The notes beneath the pieces were generated by a model, which saw only the letters and a list, made by a program, of their open reading frames with translations, ran no database searches and was not told where the DNA came from. Below, piece after piece: positions 16,651-26,624 of a stretch of DNA of 64,000 bases (positions are counted from its first letter, which is position 1; each line of letters begins with the position of its first letter). A program made the position numbers and the translations under genes. Source of the DNA: Pseudomonadota bacterium. Its GTDB lineage: Bacteria > Pseudomonadota > Gammaproteobacteria > Burkholderiales > Ferrovaceae. The stretch lies in assembly GCA_021798835.1 (NCBI GenBank), contig JAJZBQ010000009.1, positions 1-64,000 of the forward strand, read 5' to 3'.

Positions 16651-17235
16651 CTACCTTGGTGGCGCCACATCCCTGCTCGCACTGTACTTGATTGCAGATG
16701 CCCGATTGCCACTAAATGCTCCGAGCACCGTCGGGGCAATGAGTCGATGCATCGGCCTGACCGGTAGCATGTAGAGTCGGCCCAAGGCATTCTTGACGTG
16801 AACGATGGTGGTTACCCTAACAAGCGCCCAGCCGTCTGTACTTTCCTTTGCACGGTGAATACACAGAAAAACGTCTAGATGCTTGTCTTTGTCACCGATC
16901 AAAGCTTCTTCGAGCGAGTTCTCGAAGACAGTAAAAATGCCAACCCTTTCCCCTGGTTGGTAATCTTCGTCTGATTTTCTGTTCGACACCGAAGCAAGTC
17001 TTCCTAAATTCTTAAGGCCGACCAGCGCTCCAGCGCGATTTCTCAGGTCCATGCAGATGTCAACCCAACGCGGCGTGCAAGCCATAGCATGGATAAATAG
17101 TCCGAGCGCTGACCGCCCTCGCGTTTGCACCTCAATGCCCCAGGTGTCATGAAAATCTGCACCTTCCAAGAAGTCCATCGCACGGCTACCCTCCGGAATA
17201 GTAGCCTCAAATGGACGATTCTTGGTGTTGGTCAT
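16651..17235 (-). CDS. DUF2867 domain protein
   Basis: A 194-residue protein of unknown function. It has the features of DUF2867 proteins: DFLEGADFHDTWGIEV, then ALGLFIHAMACTPRWVD-CMDLRNR, LVGLKNLG, PGERVGIFTVFENS, DKHLDVFLCIHR and a C-terminal GRLYMLPVRPMHRLIAPTVL. The last block is nearly invariant in the family, whose fold is SRPBCL/START-like in appearance. It stands between relict mobile sequence and the GGDEF/EAL gene, all on the minus strand. Full length as far as I can tell. Confidence 0.82.
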   Translation of the reverse strand: MTNTKNRPFEATIPEGSRAMDFLEGADFHDTWGIEVQTRGRSALGLFIHAMACTPRWVDICMDLRNRAGALVGLKNLGRLASVSNRKSDEDYQPGERVGIFTVFENSLEEALIGDKDKHLDVFLCIHRAKESTDGWALVRVTTIVHVKNALGRLYMLPVRPMHRLIAPTVLGAFSGNRASAIKYSASRDVAPPR

Positions 17236-17263
17236 GGTTCAATCCCTTCGCGCCAAGAATATC

Positions 17264-20050
17264 TTAAATGACTGTTACGGTACCAGGGGTGCGGTTTTTA
17301 TCCCGGTAGGCGATGAAATGGGCTTCTGTGAGTGGCTTGGAAAAATAGTATCCTTGCCCGTATTCGCAGCCATAACGGGCGAGAACAGCCGCCTGTTCAC
17401 TCGTTTCTATTCCCTCGGCGACGACATTCAAACCCAGATCGACTCCCAACCCGATAATCGCCTGAACCAGAGTATCGTCAGTTTGATTCACCAGGAATCC
17501 GGATACAAAGGATTTGTCGATCTTGAGCGACGACAGGGGTAATTTTTGCAAAAGGGAGAGGCTCGAATACCCTGTACCAAAATCATCCAGAGACAGAGAT
17601 ACCCCCAGTTCACTGACCTTGATCGTGGTTGCCATGGAAGTTTCGTCCATTAAGGCGGTTTCGGTAATTTCCATGGTCAGGTATTGTGGAGAAATTCCGT
17701 ATTTTGTCAGGGCACCGGACAATTGATGGAGAAATACCTCGCCTTCGAGCAATTGTCGAGGAGACGCATTGAAACTCAACTGTAACTCGGAACGCCCAGA
17801 CTGTTGCCAAGCCTGTAAATGGCGGCACGTTTCATGGATCACCCACTGGCCAATCTGGATAATCAGACCGGTGCGCTCAGCCAGGGGAATGAATTCGATG
17901 GGGCCCAGCAATCCGCGTGTCGGATGATTCCAGCGGATCAGCGCTTCGGCGCTGTCCGCTTTCAGGTTGCTCAGGGCTACTTTGGGCTGAAAATATAATT
18001 CGAATTCGTGACGGTTCAACGCCATTTTCATTTCTTGCAGTAAGCGTTGCTCCTCGACATGAACCGTCTCCATTTTGGTGTCGAAAAGTATCTGACGGTT
18101 TTTTCCCGACATTTTTCCGCTGTACATGGCCAGATCGGCGCGACGCAGGAGTGTGTGATGTTCAAGCCCGTGGTCCGGATAAAGACTTATCCCGCAACTG
18201 GCTGTGATGAACAGCATACTTTCCTCAAGGAAAAAAGGGGCAGACAGTGAGCGGCAGATTTCTTCGGCAGATTTTTTGGCTGTTCTGGCTTTTTCTCCCC
18301 TTAGTAAAATGACAAACTCATCTCCCCCCAAACGAGCCACGAAACTGCCTTCATCTACGGCACTCGTCAATCGTCGCGCTACTTCGCCGAGTAAGATATC
18401 TCCGGAAAAATGGCCTTTGCTATCATTGATTTCTTTGAAATTGTCGAGATCGATCAATAAAATGGCCAGGTTTTCCCCGGTCAGAGCGGCTTCACCGACT
18501 GTCGTACTGACGGTTTCACGAAAGAATTGTCGGTTACCCAACCCGGTGAGTTCATCGTGAATACTTTGTGCGACCAGTTTGCTCTGCAACTCCACGCGAT
18601 CATTGATATCCCAGAATGTAAAAACCCACTGGTCCTGGATGTGGTCCTTCTGTGTGCCAAGGTAAGCGCTCACTTGTCGATACCATCGTTGAACCCCGCT
18701 TTTGGACTCCAACAGGATATCCGACTCCTGGGTGGTATTGGCATGACCGCCTGGTTCATTGGATAACGACGGGCGTGGAATACTTTTTGTGTCGGCATAA
18801 AAATCGCAAAGATTCTGGTCGATTAGTTCCCGTGGATCGTCAAACCCCAGTATGAGAGCCATCCGTTGGTTGGCTTCAAAAATCCGGCTGGTGTGAGGTT
18901 CACAAAAAGCCATGCCGATTCCCGTTTGTTCAAACACAGTCCGAAAGCGTGAGTGTTCGTTACGCAACTGTCGCATTAACTCATGGTGATGAGTCATGTC
19001 ATGAAATACCAGCACCACGCCATCCAGTGCCCCGCTGTCTGTAAAAATGGGGGCGGCGGAATCTTCAATGGGAATCAATTTTCCCTCGCGATTGCGTAGC
19101 AAGGTATGATTTTCCAGTTTGACGATTCCTTTTTCCTTCATGACTTGGTTCACGGGGTTGTGTGCTGGTTTTCCGGAGATTTCATTGAAGATGGGAAAAA
19201 CTTCTTCAAAGAGTTTCCCTTTGATTTCGTTTATTGTGGAGCCCAGCAGTTGCTCAGCAGGGTTATTCAGGAATTCAATGCGGGATCTGTGGTCGATGAC
19301 GATCACGGCATCACCAATGGACTCGAATATGACGGCTGCACGCTTGTCTTGTTGATCAGATAACTGGTTGACTTTGATCAGGCGAGCAAACGATATTAAT
19401 GCGATGACCTGTAACGCCAGCAGTGCCAGGCCATACGATCCCCACCAGATGTGTCCCGTTTTGTTCAGTTTTCCCAACTGGGTGATTTGTAGATTGGCAT
19501 AGCCATCGATATGGTCTGCTACCGTGTTCAAGGTGTTCAGGAAATGTCGATCAGTGCCATAGACACGTTGGTCAACCCTATGAATAGAGGCTGGGTGGAG
19601 GGGGTCGATCCATTTGAGTGCCTGATTGTAACGATCATCCAGTTGTTGATGTTCGCGCATCAGTGCGCTGAGCACAGGGGCATCATCCAGTTTTTCATCG
19701 GATGCCATCGTGGAGCATCCCATTAATAAATGTTGTGTTTCTTCCTGATACTGATGAAAAGCCGCCAGATGATATGCATACTGGTCGGGACGGTCATAAC
19801 GGATAAGCAGGTTTTTCCATTGATGCACCTGCTGTTGAAAGGCGGATTGTGTTTCCGTCACAAAATCCTTGATGGTTATCAAGCGCAACAGGCGAACGCG
19901 GGTGTGCTCGATTTCTGCATCTCGGTTTTCTGCCCACCAATAAAAAGCCATGGTAAAAGACATTATCCAACTGGCAATGATGATGCCAACCAATGCCCGG
20001 ATTTCCTTGTTATATATTCCCTGATTAGGTCTTGAAACGTTGTTATTCAT
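17264..20050 (-). CDS. Membrane PAS-GGDEF-EAL protein (cyclic-di-GMP turnover)
   Basis: A 928-residue signalling protein. Membrane helices near residues 20-40 and 203-223 flank a periplasmic helical sensor. Two PAS domains follow (about 236-355 and 370-490), then GGDEF (about 505-660, RLGGDEFVILL) and EAL (about 680-920). EAL is complete by eye: AEALIRWNHP, the metal/catalytic block DDFGTGYSSLS, KIDKSFV and EGIET. GGDEF is intact but the inhibitory RxxD site five residues upstream is replaced by AVDE, so product feedback is unlikely. Such hybrids can make or degrade c-di-GMP; the intact EAL suggests phosphodiesterase capacity. It stands alone on the minus strand. Confidence 0.93.
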   Translation of the reverse strand: MNNNVSRPNQGIYNKEIRALVGIIIASWIMSFTMAFYWWAENRDAEIEHTRVRLLRLITIKDFVTETQSAFQQQVHQWKNLLIRYDRPDQYAYHLAAFHQYQEETQHLLMGCSTMASDEKLDDAPVLSALMREHQQLDDRYNQALKWIDPLHPASIHRVDQRVYGTDRHFLNTLNTVADHIDGYANLQITQLGKLNKTGHIWWGSYGLALLALQVIALISFARLIKVNQLSDQQDKRAAVIFESIGDAVIVIDHRSRIEFLNNPAEQLLGSTINEIKGKLFEEVFPIFNEISGKPAHNPVNQVMKEKGIVKLENHTLLRNREGKLIPIEDSAAPIFTDSGALDGVVLVFHDMTHHHELMRQLRNEHSRFRTVFEQTGIGMAFCEPHTSRIFEANQRMALILGFDDPRELIDQNLCDFYADTKSIPRPSLSNEPGGHANTTQESDILLESKSGVQRWYRQVSAYLGTQKDHIQDQWVFTFWDINDRVELQSKLVAQSIHDELTGLGNRQFFRETVSTTVGEAALTGENLAILLIDLDNFKEINDSKGHFSGDILLGEVARRLTSAVDEGSFVARLGGDEFVILLRGEKARTAKKSAEEICRSLSAPFFLEESMLFITASCGISLYPDHGLEHHTLLRRADLAMYSGKMSGKNRQILFDTKMETVHVEEQRLLQEMKMALNRHEFELYFQPKVALSNLKADSAEALIRWNHPTRGLLGPIEFIPLAERTGLIIQIGQWVIHETCRHLQAWQQSGRSELQLSFNASPRQLLEGEVFLHQLSGALTKYGISPQYLTMEITETALMDETSMATTIKVSELGVSLSLDDFGTGYSSLSLLQKLPLSSLKIDKSFVSGFLVNQTDDTLVQAIIGLGVDLGLNVVAEGIETSEQAAVLARYGCEYGQGYYFSKPLTEAHFIAYRDKNRTPGTVTVI

Positions 20051-20138
20051 TTAAAATGCCTGACTGTCTGAGTCGTATCAGGTTGTCGATGGTGGCATCA
20101 ATGTCGGTCACTAAACCATAACGGGAATAATAATCTGG

Positions 20139-22397
20139 TCAGGATGCCTGGTTGCTGACACAGTCCACGTAGAATTTCGAATTACCATTGTTGCCGGTTT
20201 TGGACAAGCCGTGGATGTCGGTCTCAAAACCCGGGAAACGCTGGTTGAAATCGCGGGCGAATTTCAGGTAGCGCACGATGGTGGCGTTGAAACGTTCGCC
20301 AGGGATGAGCAGCGGGATCCCCGGGGGATAAGGAGTGAGCAGCACTGAGGTGATGCGTCCCTCCAGTTCATCGATCTCGACCCGTTCGGTCTGACGGTGG
20401 GCCATGCGCGCAAAGGCATCAGCGGGCTTCATGGCGGGAACCATGTCGGAGAGGTACATTTCGGTGGTGAGACGTGCGACGTCATTGGCGCGATAGACTT
20501 CGTGAATCTGGTCGGAGAGTTGGCGCAGTCCCCAATTCTCGTAACGCGGGTACTTGGCGACAAACTCCGGAAGAATGCGCCACAGTGGCTGGTTTTTGTC
20601 GTAGTCATCCTTGAACTGCTGAAGTTCGGTGACCAGCGTGTTCCAGCGACCTTTGGTGATGCCGATGGTGAACATGATGAAGAAAGAGTACAGCCCGGTT
20701 TTCTCCACCACCACGCCATGTTCGGCGAGATATTTGGTGACAACGGCGGCGGGAATCCCCATGTCATGGAAATCTCCCTCAACGTCCAGGCCGGGAGTGA
20801 TGACGGTAGCCTTGATGGGATCGAGCATATTGAACCCTTCGGCCAGGTTGCCAAAACCATGCCAGCGTTCGCCGGGTTTTAGCATCCAGTCACTGCGCTC
20901 ACCACCGCCTTCTTCAGCCAGGTAATCCGGTCCCCAGACCTTGAACCACCAGTCGGTCCCCCATTCCTCGTCCACCTTGCGCATGGCGCGGCGGAAATCC
21001 AGTGCCTCGCTGATGGATTCTTCCAGCAGTGCCGTTCCTCCGGGGGGCTCCATCATGGCCGCAGCGACATCGCAGGAAGCGATGATGGCATATTGCGGGC
21101 TGGTGGAGGTATGCATCAGATAGGCTTCGTTGAAGCAGTCGCGGTCCAGTTTACGGGTCTTGCTATCCTGGACCAGAATTTGCGAAGCCTGGCTCAGGCC
21201 AGCCAGCAGTTTGTGGGTAGACTGGGTGGACATGACCATGGATTCGTGACAGATGGGGCGATCACGGCCGATGGCATGCATGTCTCGGTAGAAATCGCTG
21301 AATGAGGCATGGGGCAACCAGGCTTCATCGAAGTGCAACGTGTCGATAACGCCATCCAGCAGGCTTTTAATGGTTTCCACATTGTAGAGAATGCCATCGT
21401 AGGTGCTCTGGGTGAGTGTCAGCACACGGGGTTGGGCTTGGGAATCCAGCGCAAAGGGGTTGGCTGCAATTTTTCGACGAATGTTTTCCGGTTTGAACTC
21501 ATCCAGCGGGATTGGGCCGATGATACCGTAGTGATTGCGCGTCGGCATGAGGAACACGGGGATGGCCCCCGTCATCATGATGGCATGCAGGATCGACTTG
21601 TGACAGTTGCGGTCGACCACCACGATATCGCCAGCGGCAACGGTGGAATGCCAGACAATTTTGTTGGACGTGGAGGTGCCATTGGTCACGAAAAACAGGT
21701 GATCGGCATTGAATATCCGGGCGGCATTGCGTTCGGAAGCGGCCACCGGGCCGGTATGGTCGAGTAATTGACCCAGTTCATCCACCGCGTTGCACACATC
21801 GGCACGCAGCATGTTTTCTCCAAAGAACTGGTGAAACATCTGTCCCACCGGGCTCTTGAGGAAAGCCACTCCTCCCGAATGTCCGGGGCAATGCCAAGAA
21901 TAGGAGCCATCGGAAGCGTAGTGGGTCAGTGCACGAAAGAATGGAGGAGCCAGTGAGTCCAGATAAACCCGTGCTTCACGAGCGATATGTCGAGCCACGA
22001 ATTCCGGAGTATCTTCGAACAGATGAATAAAACCGTGCAGTTCCTTCAGTACATCGTTGGGGATATGTCGGGATGTGCGCGTTTCGCCGTACAAGAAAAT
22101 CGGGATATCGGCATTGCGCCAGCGGATTTCCTGTACGAAAGCGCGTAGGCTACGCAAGGCGGCTTCCATTTCGTCCGGTGAACCGCTACCAAATTCTTCA
22201 TCGTCAATCGACAGAATGAATGTCGAGGCGCGGCTCTGTTGCTGGGCAAAAGAGGCCATATCGCCAAAACTGGTTACTCCCAGGACTTCAAATCCCTCCT
22301 GGGTGATGGCATCTGCCAATGCACGTACCCCCAGACCGCTGGTGTTTTCCGAGCGGAAATCTTCGTCGATGATCACGACAGGAAAACGAAACTTCAT
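20139..22397 (-). CDS. Orn/Lys/Arg decarboxylase, fold type I PLP enzyme
   Basis: A 752-residue, full-length class I amino-acid decarboxylase. An N-terminal response-regulator-like wing domain (residues 1-130) precedes the PLP core: SWHCPGHSGGVAF near 170, FVTNGTSTSNKIV near 240, HFDEAWLPHASF near 355 and the PLP lysine in STQSTHKLLAG (Lys 396). The C-terminal domain contains LTPYPPGIPLLIPGE. E. coli relatives are CadA/LdcC, SpeC/SpeF and AdiA; by eye I cannot decide between arginine, lysine and ornithine. In an acid-tolerant organism it could consume protons or feed polyamine synthesis; a spermidine-synthase-like gene lies 5 kb away but not in an operon. Confidence 0.92.
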   Translation of the reverse strand: MKFRFPVVIIDEDFRSENTSGLGVRALADAITQEGFEVLGVTSFGDMASFAQQQSRASTFILSIDDEEFGSGSPDEMEAALRSLRAFVQEIRWRNADIPIFLYGETRTSRHIPNDVLKELHGFIHLFEDTPEFVARHIAREARVYLDSLAPPFFRALTHYASDGSYSWHCPGHSGGVAFLKSPVGQMFHQFFGENMLRADVCNAVDELGQLLDHTGPVAASERNAARIFNADHLFFVTNGTSTSNKIVWHSTVAAGDIVVVDRNCHKSILHAIMMTGAIPVFLMPTRNHYGIIGPIPLDEFKPENIRRKIAANPFALDSQAQPRVLTLTQSTYDGILYNVETIKSLLDGVIDTLHFDEAWLPHASFSDFYRDMHAIGRDRPICHESMVMSTQSTHKLLAGLSQASQILVQDSKTRKLDRDCFNEAYLMHTSTSPQYAIIASCDVAAAMMEPPGGTALLEESISEALDFRRAMRKVDEEWGTDWWFKVWGPDYLAEEGGGERSDWMLKPGERWHGFGNLAEGFNMLDPIKATVITPGLDVEGDFHDMGIPAAVVTKYLAEHGVVVEKTGLYSFFIMFTIGITKGRWNTLVTELQQFKDDYDKNQPLWRILPEFVAKYPRYENWGLRQLSDQIHEVYRANDVARLTTEMYLSDMVPAMKPADAFARMAHRQTERVEIDELEGRITSVLLTPYPPGIPLLIPGERFNATIVRYLKFARDFNQRFPGFETDIHGLSKTGNNGNSKFYVDCVSNQAS

Positions 22398-22495
22398 GCG
22401 GTCTCCAGGGTAAAGGGGAGCAGGGGGAAAGCCAGCGGATTATAGCCCTTTTGGCGCATTCTGAGGTAATGGCGATGGTGGGACAAAAGAAGAGA

Positions 22496-24163
22496 TTATT
22501 GGCCGGGGGCCTGGAGTGTCGTCGTCACCAATTGTTCTGCCTCTTCCAGCAGGCGATTCAGGTGTTCATGTCCCAGAAAACTTTCCGCATAGATCTTGTA
22601 GATGTCTTCGGTGCCGGATGGCCGGGCAGCGAACCAGCCATTGTCTGTGGAAACTTTCAGGCCACCGATGGCGGCATGGTTGCCAGGGGCCTCGGTCAGG
22701 ATCTGGCGAATGGGTTCGCCTGCCAGGGTCTCGGAAGAGATCTGCTGAGGAGACAGTTTGGCCAACAGACGTTTCTGCTGCGGGGTGGCGGCAGCCTCGC
22801 GGCGGTCGCTGCACGGTTCTCCCAACTCGCGGGTCAGTTCGCGGTAGAGGATACCGGGGTCACGACCCAGGCGCGCCGTGATTTCGGCGGAGAGCAGGGA
22901 AGGAACCAAGCCATCTTTGTCGGTGGTCCAGACACGGCCATCGTGGCGCACGAAGGAGGCCCCGGCACTTTCTTCGCCGCCGAAGCCCAGCGAGCCATCA
23001 AACAGTCCAGCGGCAAACCATTTGAAGCCCACCGGTACCTCGTAGAGTTGGCGTCCCAGTCGGGCCGTGACACGATCGATCATCTGACTGCTCACCACAG
23101 TCTTGCCCACAGCAGCCTGGGTACTCCAGTGGGGGCGATGACGAAACAGGTAATCGATGGCCACAGACAGGTAGTGATTGGGGGGCAGCAGCCCGGTGCT
23201 GGGTGTGACGATTCCATGTCGATCATGATCGGTGTCACAGGCAAAGGCGATGTCAAAACGATCCTTGAGTTCGATGAGTCCCTGCATGGCATCGGGCGAT
23301 GAGGGATCCATGCGAATCTGTCCATCCCAATCCAGGCGCATGAACCGGAAGGTGGCATCGACTTCTGTATTGACCAGGGTCAGATCCAGTCCGTAACGTT
23401 CAGCAATGGCGGGCCAATAGTGGACCCCGGCACCTCCCAGAGGATTCACGCCCATTTTCAGGCCGGAATGGCGGATCACATCCAGATCGAGTATCTGGTC
23501 GAGTTCATGGACATAGGTGTTGAGATAATCGTAGCGATGGGTGGTGGAAGCACGCAGGGCCTGAGCCATGGTCTGTCGCCGGATGCCCTGCAGGGAATTT
23601 TTCAGATACGTGTTGGCGCGCTCTTCGATCCATCGGGTGATCTCGGCATCCGCTGGTCCTCCGTTGGGGGGGTTGTATTTGAAGCCGCCGCTGGTGGGAG
23701 GGTTATGAGAGGGGGTGATGATGATGCCATCTGCCAAACCGGAAGTCCTCCCGCGATTATGAGCGATGATGGCAAATGAGACGGCTGGGGTGGGAGTGTA
23801 TTCGTCGCCGTGAGCCAGCATCACATCCACGCCATTGCCCGCCAGTACTTCCAGTGCGGTGGTATAGGCTGGCATGGACAGGGCATGGGTATCGATACCG
23901 AGAAACAGGGGGCCATTGAGACCGTGGGCATTTTTGTAGTCGCAGATGGCCTGCGTCATGACCAGGACATGATTCTCATTGAAAGTATGGTTGAAGGATG
24001 ATCCACGATGTCCGGATGTCCCAAAGGCGATGCGTTGTTCCGGAAGGGTATAGTCCGGTTCATGGGTGTAATAGGCGGTCACCAGTTTGGCGATGTCTGC
24101 GAGCTGGTCGGACGGGACTGTGCTGCCGGGGATGGGGGAGGCTGAAGTGGGGGTGGAATTCAT
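22496..24163 (-). CDS. pgm: Phosphoglucomutase (alpha-D-glucose-phosphate specific)
   Basis: A 555-residue protein interconverting glucose-1-P and glucose-6-P. RIAFGTSGHRGSSF is the substrate-binding start of the family, TPSHNPPTSGGFKYNPPNGGPAD carries the phosphoserine, the metal loop is FACDTDHDRHGIV, FGGEESAGASF gives sugar specificity, and ARPSGTEDIYKIYAES binds phosphate. A longer open frame exists, but ATG 24163 with GAGGT upstream is the better start, since the extra N-terminus overlaps the previous gene's tail. It follows the hexose-6-P mutarotase gene by 22 bases, making an obvious two-gene operon of glucose-phosphate metabolism. Confidence 0.95.
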   Translation of the reverse strand: MNSTPTSASPIPGSTVPSDQLADIAKLVTAYYTHEPDYTLPEQRIAFGTSGHRGSSFNHTFNENHVLVMTQAICDYKNAHGLNGPLFLGIDTHALSMPAYTTALEVLAGNGVDVMLAHGDEYTPTPAVSFAIIAHNRGRTSGLADGIIITPSHNPPTSGGFKYNPPNGGPADAEITRWIEERANTYLKNSLQGIRRQTMAQALRASTTHRYDYLNTYVHELDQILDLDVIRHSGLKMGVNPLGGAGVHYWPAIAERYGLDLTLVNTEVDATFRFMRLDWDGQIRMDPSSPDAMQGLIELKDRFDIAFACDTDHDRHGIVTPSTGLLPPNHYLSVAIDYLFRHRPHWSTQAAVGKTVVSSQMIDRVTARLGRQLYEVPVGFKWFAAGLFDGSLGFGGEESAGASFVRHDGRVWTTDKDGLVPSLLSAEITARLGRDPGILYRELTRELGEPCSDRREAAATPQQKRLLAKLSPQQISSETLAGEPIRQILTEAPGNHAAIGGLKVSTDNGWFAARPSGTEDIYKIYAESFLGHEHLNRLLEEAEQLVTTTLQAPGQ

Positions 24164-24185
24164 GGGGACGACCTCGGGTTGGGGA

Positions 24186-25094
24186 TCAGGCGAGTGGTTC
24201 ACTGCGGTAACAGACCCGGAGATGATGGACCTGGCCGGGAGCGAGTTGGATGGTATCATCGGCAGCATTGGCATTTTCGACGCAGACCATGGTCAGGTAG
24301 CCCTCATCGCCCATGTCGCCCATTTTGGTGGATTTCTCGATCCAGGGATTCCAGACGACGGTGGAGGCGCTGCCGGATTTGGTGATTCGTATCCGACGTT
24401 GTAGCACGGGGTCCTCGATCAGGATATCGCGTTGACTGTTCAGATAAATACGATCCGTTTCCTGACTGAAATGAACCGCGCCTTGCTGGGTGGCGTGCAA
24501 GCCATTCAGGGTTTTGTCGAGGTAGGGGCAGTCTTCTAATCCTGTGAGCTGGATCTGGCGAATATCACCGATACGGAAATAGGTGTGCAGAGCCTGGCTG
24601 AGGGGTAGGGAGTGAGCGCTGCGATTGTGCGTGACCAGGTTGACTTCCAGTTGTGTACCGATGGTGAAATGACATTCCAGCGTCGTGTCGTGGGGCCATT
24701 GATCTTTTGGCATGGCATCGGGCGGGAGATGCAAGGCGATCCGTACGGTGCCATCTGGTTGTGTCGCTGCCGTGAGCATTTCCCACGAGAGGGTACGCGC
24801 AAACCCGTGAGCCGGAAAATCGGCACGGGTGGCATGGGGGCCGAACCATGGCCAGCAGATTGGGGCTCCTCCTCGAATGGATTTTCCGGGACGGAAAGTG
24901 GCGGCGTCAGAGAGCCAGATGATGGGTTTCTCGCCCTGGGGGGTCCACTGGATGATTTGAGCGCCCTGCAGGGAAATGCGGGCGCTGGCCTGGGCACTGG
25001 TTACCGCAATATGGATCAGTCCATTGGGTTCTTCAAGAAATTCGATGAGGCCTGGTATGCCGTACAGGCGGTTCAAGGTGTCGAGGGAATTCAA
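24186..25094 (-). CDS. D-hexose-6-phosphate mutarotase (YeaD-like)
   Basis: A 302-residue aldose-1-epimerase superfamily protein that equilibrates alpha and beta glucose-6-P. ISLQGAQIIQWTPQGEKPIIWLS, IRGGAPICWPWFGPH, PAHGFARTLSWEM, LSQALHTYFRIGDI and VVWNPWIEKSTKMGDMG match the YeaD family; GFAR and HTYF hold the catalytic-site histidine and arginine. It probably starts at a TTG (25094), supported by a strong AAGGAG 5 bases upstream. It is the first gene of the operon with pgm, and divergent from the glycosidase gene. Confidence 0.92.
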   Translation of the reverse strand: MNSLDTLNRLYGIPGLIEFLEEPNGLIHIAVTSAQASARISLQGAQIIQWTPQGEKPIIWLSDAATFRPGKSIRGGAPICWPWFGPHATRADFPAHGFARTLSWEMLTAATQPDGTVRIALHLPPDAMPKDQWPHDTTLECHFTIGTQLEVNLVTHNRSAHSLPLSQALHTYFRIGDIRQIQLTGLEDCPYLDKTLNGLHATQQGAVHFSQETDRIYLNSQRDILIEDPVLQRRIRITKSGSASTVVWNPWIEKSTKMGDMGDEGYLTMVCVENANAADDTIQLAPGQVHHLRVCYRSEPLA

Positions 25095-25225
25095 GCCGGC
25101 TCCTTATCGGGGGTCATCAGGGTGTTTAGTATGGCACAATGCCTTCGTATCGGGTTTTTGCATTTTCGATGGATGGAGGTGATGTGCCAGGGTCGGGAAT
25201 GGAGAGTCAAAGGGAGAATCATAGC

Positions 25226-26620
25226 GTGGAGAAATCATTGAATGTTTGGCAGAGTCAACGTCGTCAGGTGCTTCAAGGGGGGGGAATGGTCGCGTTGACC
25301 TCATTGATGTCTGCCACAGCAATGGCACAGAACCACACGATTCAGGCTGTACGCAATAGCAATTCATTGCAGCAGGGAGAATTTCCGGATGGCTTTTTGT
25401 GGGGGGCGGCGACGGCTGGACATCAGGTGGAGGGAGGGAATATCAACAGCGATTCCTGGTTGCTGGAAAACATGAAACCCACGTTGTTTGATGAACCGTC
25501 CGGTGACGCTTGCGATCATTACCATCGTTTTGGAGAAGACATCGCCCTGCTGCCGGAACTGGGGTTGAATACGTTCCGGTTTTCTCTGGAATGGTCCCGT
25601 ATCGAACCAGAACCGGGGCAATTCTCACTGGCGGAAATCGACCATTACCGCCGCGTGTTGCAGACCTGTCACCGCATGGGAGTGACCCCGATGGTCACTT
25701 ACAATCATTTTACGACTCCGCGCTGGTTTGCCGGGATGGGGGGGTGGGAGTCGCCCAATGCGAGCCAACTCTTTGCCCGCTACTGTGCCATGGTGACCAG
25801 TCAATTGGGAGAATTGATGGGGATGGTGACGACGCTCAATGAACCCAACCTGATACAACTGCTGTTTGGAATTCCGGGGCTTCAGCAGACCAAGTTGGGG
25901 ACTATCGAGGATCAGGAAATCATCCGCAAGGCGGGAGAACGGATGGGAACCGGACTGTTTTCATCGTGGGTGTTCGGGGATTACGAACACATTCATCGGG
26001 GCCTGTTGCTGGCCCATCGTACCGGTTATGAGGCCATCAAGACGGAACGACCGGAGTTGCAGGTCGGGGTATCGATTGCCATGGAAGATGATCAGGTGGT
26101 GGAGCCGGGTGGAGAAGGAATGCTGGACAAGAAGCAGAGCCTGGCTTACGTTCCCTGGTTTGATGTTGCTCGCCGTCATGCTGACTTTTTTGGCGTGCAA
26201 TGTTATTCCCGTTGTCGCATCGGCCCTTCGGGACGTTTGCCGCCCGAGCCTGGGGTACCGCTTACGGATATGGGCTATGAATTCTATCCGGAAGCGCTGG
26301 AAGGGGCTCTGCGTTATACCCACCAACATCTCAAAATTCCCCTATACGTGACAGAAAACGGAGTGGCGACAACCGACGATACGCGGCGTATCGAGTATAT
26401 TCGGCGTGCGGTAGCCGGTGTGAGCCATTGCCTGGCTTCCGATATCGATGTGCGGGGATATATTCACTGGTCTTTGCTGGATAATTTTGAATGGCTGGAT
26501 GGTTATCGTCCGCATTTTGGACTGGTTTCGGTGGACCATAAGACCTTTCACCGGCATATCAAGCCCAGTGCCGTATACCTGGGCGAGATCGCGCGCCATA
26601 ACCATCTGATGGAGGGATGA
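25226..26620 (+). CDS. Glycoside hydrolase family 1 beta-glycosidase, probably Tat-exported
   Basis: A GH1 retaining beta-glycosidase of about 464 residues. Catalytic residues are visible: acid/base Glu in TLNEPN and nucleophile Glu in YVTENGVAT; FLWGAATAGHQVEG, RFSLEWSRIEPEPGQ and YIHWSLLDNFEW are family blocks. I chose the GTG at 25226 because AGGGAGA lies 8 bases upstream; an ATG at 25199 is in frame. The N-terminus carries a Tat-like signal (QSQRRQVLQGG, then a mild hydrophobic stretch ending in ATAMAQ), unusual for GH1 enzymes, which are mostly cytoplasmic. It is followed 4 bases later by a sugar MFS gene. Substrate unknown; gluco- or cellobiosides are likely from the family. Confidence 0.9.
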   Translation: MEKSLNVWQSQRRQVLQGGGMVALTSLMSATAMAQNHTIQAVRNSNSLQQGEFPDGFLWGAATAGHQVEGGNINSDSWLLENMKPTLFDEPSGDACDHYHRFGEDIALLPELGLNTFRFSLEWSRIEPEPGQFSLAEIDHYRRVLQTCHRMGVTPMVTYNHFTTPRWFAGMGGWESPNASQLFARYCAMVTSQLGELMGMVTTLNEPNLIQLLFGIPGLQQTKLGTIEDQEIIRKAGERMGTGLFSSWVFGDYEHIHRGLLLAHRTGYEAIKTERPELQVGVSIAMEDDQVVEPGGEGMLDKKQSLAYVPWFDVARRHADFFGVQCYSRCRIGPSGRLPPEPGVPLTDMGYEFYPEALEGALRYTHQHLKIPLYVTENGVATTDDTRRIEYIRRAVAGVSHCLASDIDVRGYIHWSLLDNFEWLDGYRPHFGLVSVDHKTFHRHIKPSAVYLGEIARHNHLMEG

Positions 26621-26624
26621 TGTC

